Shown: piece after piece, positions 62,287-64,000 of the stretch
Layout: every line of letters starts with the position of its first letter
How positions within the stretch are numbered: position 1 is the stretch's first letter
NCBI RefSeq assembly: GCF_029210485.1
Contig: NZ_JARGET010000029.1
Location: 1-64,000 of the forward strand
Reading direction: 5' to 3'
From: Hoeflea sp. YIM 152468
GTDB taxonomy: Bacteria; Pseudomonadota; Alphaproteobacteria; Rhizobiales; Rhizobiaceae
Length of the DNA stretch: 64,000 nt
Translations under genes and position numbers: made by a program
The notes under the pieces: model-generated
Told to the model about the DNA's origin: nothing
What the model saw: the letters and a program-made list of their open reading frames with translations, nothing else
The model's database searches: none

Positions 62287-62453
62287 GACTCTGTACCGCC
62301 GTTTCCGTCCATTTGCCCCACGCCATCGACCCCTCGCTGTGGCTCCGCTTCATCACCAAACAGGCCTCTGGGCGGCGAAAGCCGCCTGAGCGGCACCTCG
62401 CGGCAACCGCAGTCCGGATTTGGTTGAAACGGCGGATGCCCGCCTGCTGATCT

Positions 62454-62495
62454 TGGGCTTTTGGGATAACATGGGCCACCATGGGCGTCAATGGG
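62454..62495 (+). promoter_or_regulatory. MraZ operator: TGGG repeats with 10-bp period
   Basis: TGGG occurs at 62462, 62472, 62482 and 62492, each exactly 10 bp apart, with a fifth copy at 62454 eight bp before the series. MraZ is known to bind TGGGN direct repeats separated by five bases, which is this spacing. The repeats lie on the plus strand, opposite to the direction of mraZ, 168-210 bp upstream of its start. Confidence 0.85.
62464..62491 (-). promoter_or_regulatory. Candidate dcw promoter overlapping the MraZ boxes
   Basis: On the minus strand TTGACG (62491-62486) and TTATCC (62469-62464) are 16 bp apart, a reasonable alphaproteobacterial sigma-70 promoter. The MraZ repeats lie over and between these elements, so MraZ binding would block RNA polymerase. 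It would leave an mRNA leader of about 170 bases. Confidence 0.45.
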
Positions 62496-62547
62496 ATCCG
62501 CTCCCCATCTCGACCGTGAGTTAGGGGTCAAAAATATCCCGTTATGA

Positions 62548-62562
62548 TTAACGAAGGGTTAG
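62548..62562 (+). promoter_or_regulatory. Near-consensus CtrA site upstream of the dcw promoter
   Basis: TTAA at 62548-62551 and TTAG at 62559-62562 are seven bases apart: one mismatch from the CtrA core. It lies about 55-80 bp upstream of the proposed -35 element. Could be chance in a short AT-rich stretch. Confidence 0.3.
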
Positions 62563-62602
62563 GCATGGGGGACAGAGCGTGAGGGGAGACCGAGAAAGAT
62601 AG

Positions 62603-62624
62603 CCCCCCGGCGTGCCGGACGGGG
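62603..62624. other. GC-rich hairpin upstream of mraZ
   Basis: CCGGC and GCCGG form a tight stem over GT, extended by CCCC/GGGG around a two-base bulge. It may end transcription arriving from the TRAP gene side, but no T-run follows on either strand. Confidence 0.3.
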
Positions 62625-62705
62625 CGATGCCAGCCCAATCGGACCGAACGGTTCTGTTCGGCTGCCGCTCATTCCGAGCGCCACCGAGAGAGCGCGTCGT
62701 GCGGG

Positions 62706-62921
62706 ATGCTGCAGCGACTATCGAGGCGCCCCCGGAGCGCAGAAAGTGCAGATGTTGCTGACCAGTTCCAGATGGCGCGCGGCGATCGCGGCGACAGGAC
62801 CACGCGCCGCCACACGCCAGCAACCGGCGAGCGGGCATCCAGACTCAAATGGCCAGCCAAGGAGACCGGGCTGATGCAGCACGAAATTGCTGCCCGGCTC
62901 GGCATCAAGCAGGAAAGGTGA
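62706..62921 (+). pseudogene. Truncated helix-turn-helix remnant
   Basis: The last 25 codons of this frame (about 62845-62921) read LKWPAKETGLMQHEIAARLGIKQER, which looks like the start of a DNA-binding helix-turn-helix of the ENTGLxQHxIAAxLGVNQGRVSEV kind common in rhizobial small proteins. A TGA stops it right at the recognition helix, where a G-R-V-S-E continuation would be expected. The first 45 codons have no coding character. Probably a decayed gene; a sequencing error is another possibility. Confidence 0.35.
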
Positions 62922-63000
62922 GCCCAGGGTTGGACCTCAAGCGACCAGAATAAGCCGCGACAGACAAGATGCTCCCGTCACATCGATAGCTGCGGCTCCG

Positions 63001-64000
63001 TCAGCCCATCACGATCGCCGGCCCGAACAGCACCGCGAAGCCGGCAACGCCGAGGCCGATGCGGGGCAGCGGCTTGAACACGCCGATCAGGGCGTAGGAA
63101 ATCAGCGCCAGCCCCAGTCCGATCTGCGCCAGCGCCACCAGTGCCGGCAACGGGTCGGTGGCAATTTGCATGATCGACGGATTGGCGACCATGGTCAGCG
63201 GAATGATGTAAAGCCCGACGCCGAGGCTCATGGCGGTCACCGCCACCTTGAGCCAGTTTTCGCCGATCATGCCCGCGGCAATGAACACCGCGCCGCAGAC
63301 CGGCGGCGTGATGGTCGACAGCAAGGCGAACCAGAACACGAACAAATGCGCCTGCAGCGGCTCCAGCCCCAGTTTGGTCAGCGCCGGACCGGCCACTGAC
63401 ACACAGATGACGTAAGCCGCCGTCGTCGGCACCTCCATGCCCAGCACCAGGCAGGCAAGTGCGGTCAGCAGCAGCGACGGCCACAACAGCCCGCCCGAAG
63501 CCGACAGGATCAGCGAGGTGATCTTGACCCCAAGCCCGGTGATCGACAGCACGCCGATGATGATCGAGGCGCACAGGATGATGGCGGCGATCATCGACAC
63601 CTGCCGCGCAGCGCCCGTCACGGCATTTTCAAGCCTGTCCAATGTGCGGCGGAAATCGAAACGGCCATCGGCATGGAAAAACAGCATCACGAAGCCGACC
63701 AGGATGGCCATGCTCGCAGCATATTGTGGCGTCATGCCGGTGACGAACATGCCCCACATCAGCACGGCGAAGGGAACAGCGAAGAAGGCCGAGGTGATGA
63801 TCACGGCGCGCAAACCCGGACGGTCTTCCTCGGCCAGGCCCGCCAGCTCGTAGCGCCCGGCATAGGCGTTGATGCCGACCCAGACGGCAAAGAAATACAA
63901 CAGCGCCGGCAACACCGCCGCCGCCATGATGGCGGTGTAGGGTACGCCGGTGAGCTCGACCATGACGAAGGCGCCAGCCCCCATCAGGGGCGGCATGATC
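63001..64000 (-). CDS. TRAP transporter fused permease, C-terminal part
   Basis: At least 333 residues of a TRAP permease in which small and large membrane subunits are fused (TAXI-type, 4TM/12TM). The visible part begins inside the large subunit with IMPPLMGAGAF and continues through about nine helices. These include GVLSITGLGVKITS, GMEVPTTAAYVI and the conserved LSTITPPVCGAVFIAAG loop, and it ends at a TGA at 63001. It imports organic acids or similar solutes with a periplasmic binding protein, which must lie beyond the window. The N-terminus is cut off by the window edge. Confidence 0.92.
   Translation of the reverse strand, partial: IMPPLMGAGAFVMVELTGVPYTAIMAAAVLPALLYFFAVWVGINAYAGRYELAGLAEEDRPGLRAVIITSAFFAVPFAVLMWGMFVTGMTPQYAASMAILVGFVMLFFHADGRFDFRRTLDRLENAVTGAARQVSMIAAIILCASIIIGVLSITGLGVKITSLILSASGGLLWPSLLLTALACLVLGMEVPTTAAYVICVSVAGPALTKLGLEPLQAHLFVFWFALLSTITPPVCGAVFIAAGMIGENWLKVAVTAMSLGVGLYIIPLTMVANPSIMQIATDPLPALVALAQIGLGLALISYALIGVFKPLPRIGLGVAGFAVLFGPAIVMG

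Larger units (their letters stand above)
62287..63000. other. Gene-poor region between mraZ and the TRAP permease gene
   Basis: This 714-bp gap contains the dcw promoter with MraZ boxes (62450-62500), a near-CtrA site, a GC-rich hairpin and a helix-turn-helix remnant. The rest (about 62630-62700 and 62925-63000) shows nothing I can name. Confidence 0.6.

Noticed and set aside
62540-62960. A structural RNA such as RNase P RNA upstream of mraZ
   Set aside because: None of the conserved core segments (for example GAGGAAAGTCC or ACAGAA) is present on either strand.

Overview
The window looks like a chromosomal segment of an alphaproteobacterium of the order Hyphomicrobiales (Rhizobiales), most like a Hoeflea or Phyllobacteriaceae/Rhizobiaceae relative. 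The evidence is high GC, the rhizobial form of the division/cell-wall (dcw) cluster continuing into lpxC-bamD-recN-ligA, an FtsZ with a very long linker, a DUF1127 micro-protein, and perfect CtrA boxes (TTAA-N7-TTAA). The genus is inference only. I saw no rRNA, tRNA, CRISPR array, insertion sequence or prophage.

Region 1 (1-12.9 kb) is mixed housekeeping and accessory content. It holds the tail of a short-chain dehydrogenase, a methyltransferase paired with a soluble MprF-like (DUF2156) protein, a four-PAS hybrid histidine kinase with two receivers, and a ThDP enzyme. These are followed by a METTL25-like methyltransferase, a Tat-exported metallo-beta-lactamase-fold hydrolase, a YugP-like zinc peptidase, a small secreted protein starting at TTG, and gamma-glutamyltransferase.

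Region 2 (12.9-17.0 kb) is a compact catabolic unit on the minus strand: AraC regulator, short-chain dehydrogenase, flavin reductase and a StyA-type FAD monooxygenase. Its content resembles indole-oxidation (iif/ind) clusters more than styrene clusters.

Region 3 (17-33.2 kb) holds creA, a SCO1-type copper chaperone, a CPA1 antiporter translationally coupled to prmA, a DUF1127 gene with its own terminator, an Xaa-Pro aminopeptidase and an unclassified membrane protein with a CtrA box upstream. It continues with azlCD, an MHYT-GGDEF-EAL protein also with a CtrA box, a spermidine-synthase-like gene, a PiT phosphate transporter and a GGDEF protein.

Region 4 (33.4-62.3 kb) is the dcw cluster, read on the minus strand from mraZ: mraZ-rsmH-ftsL-ftsI-murE-murF-mraY-murD-ftsW-murG-murC-murB | ddl-ftsQ-ftsA-ftsZ, a terminator, then lpxC, bamD, recN and ligA. 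Most junctions in the mraZ-murB part are 4-nt ATGA overlaps or very short gaps. A 4-kb block on the opposite strand separates murB from ddl. It carries a membrane GGDEF-EAL protein and an S58 (DmpA/BapA-type) aminopeptidase. Upstream of mraZ are four TGGG repeats with an exact 10-bp period, overlapping a plausible promoter, as expected for MraZ autoregulation.

The window ends with a gene-poor stretch holding a truncated helix-turn-helix remnant, followed by the C-terminal part of a TRAP fused permease that runs off the edge.

The strongest leads for something undescribed are the c-di-GMP/S58 insertion in the dcw cluster, the reordered indole/styrene-type operon, the methyltransferase-DUF2156 pair, and the CtrA-linked membrane protein and c-di-GMP enzyme.
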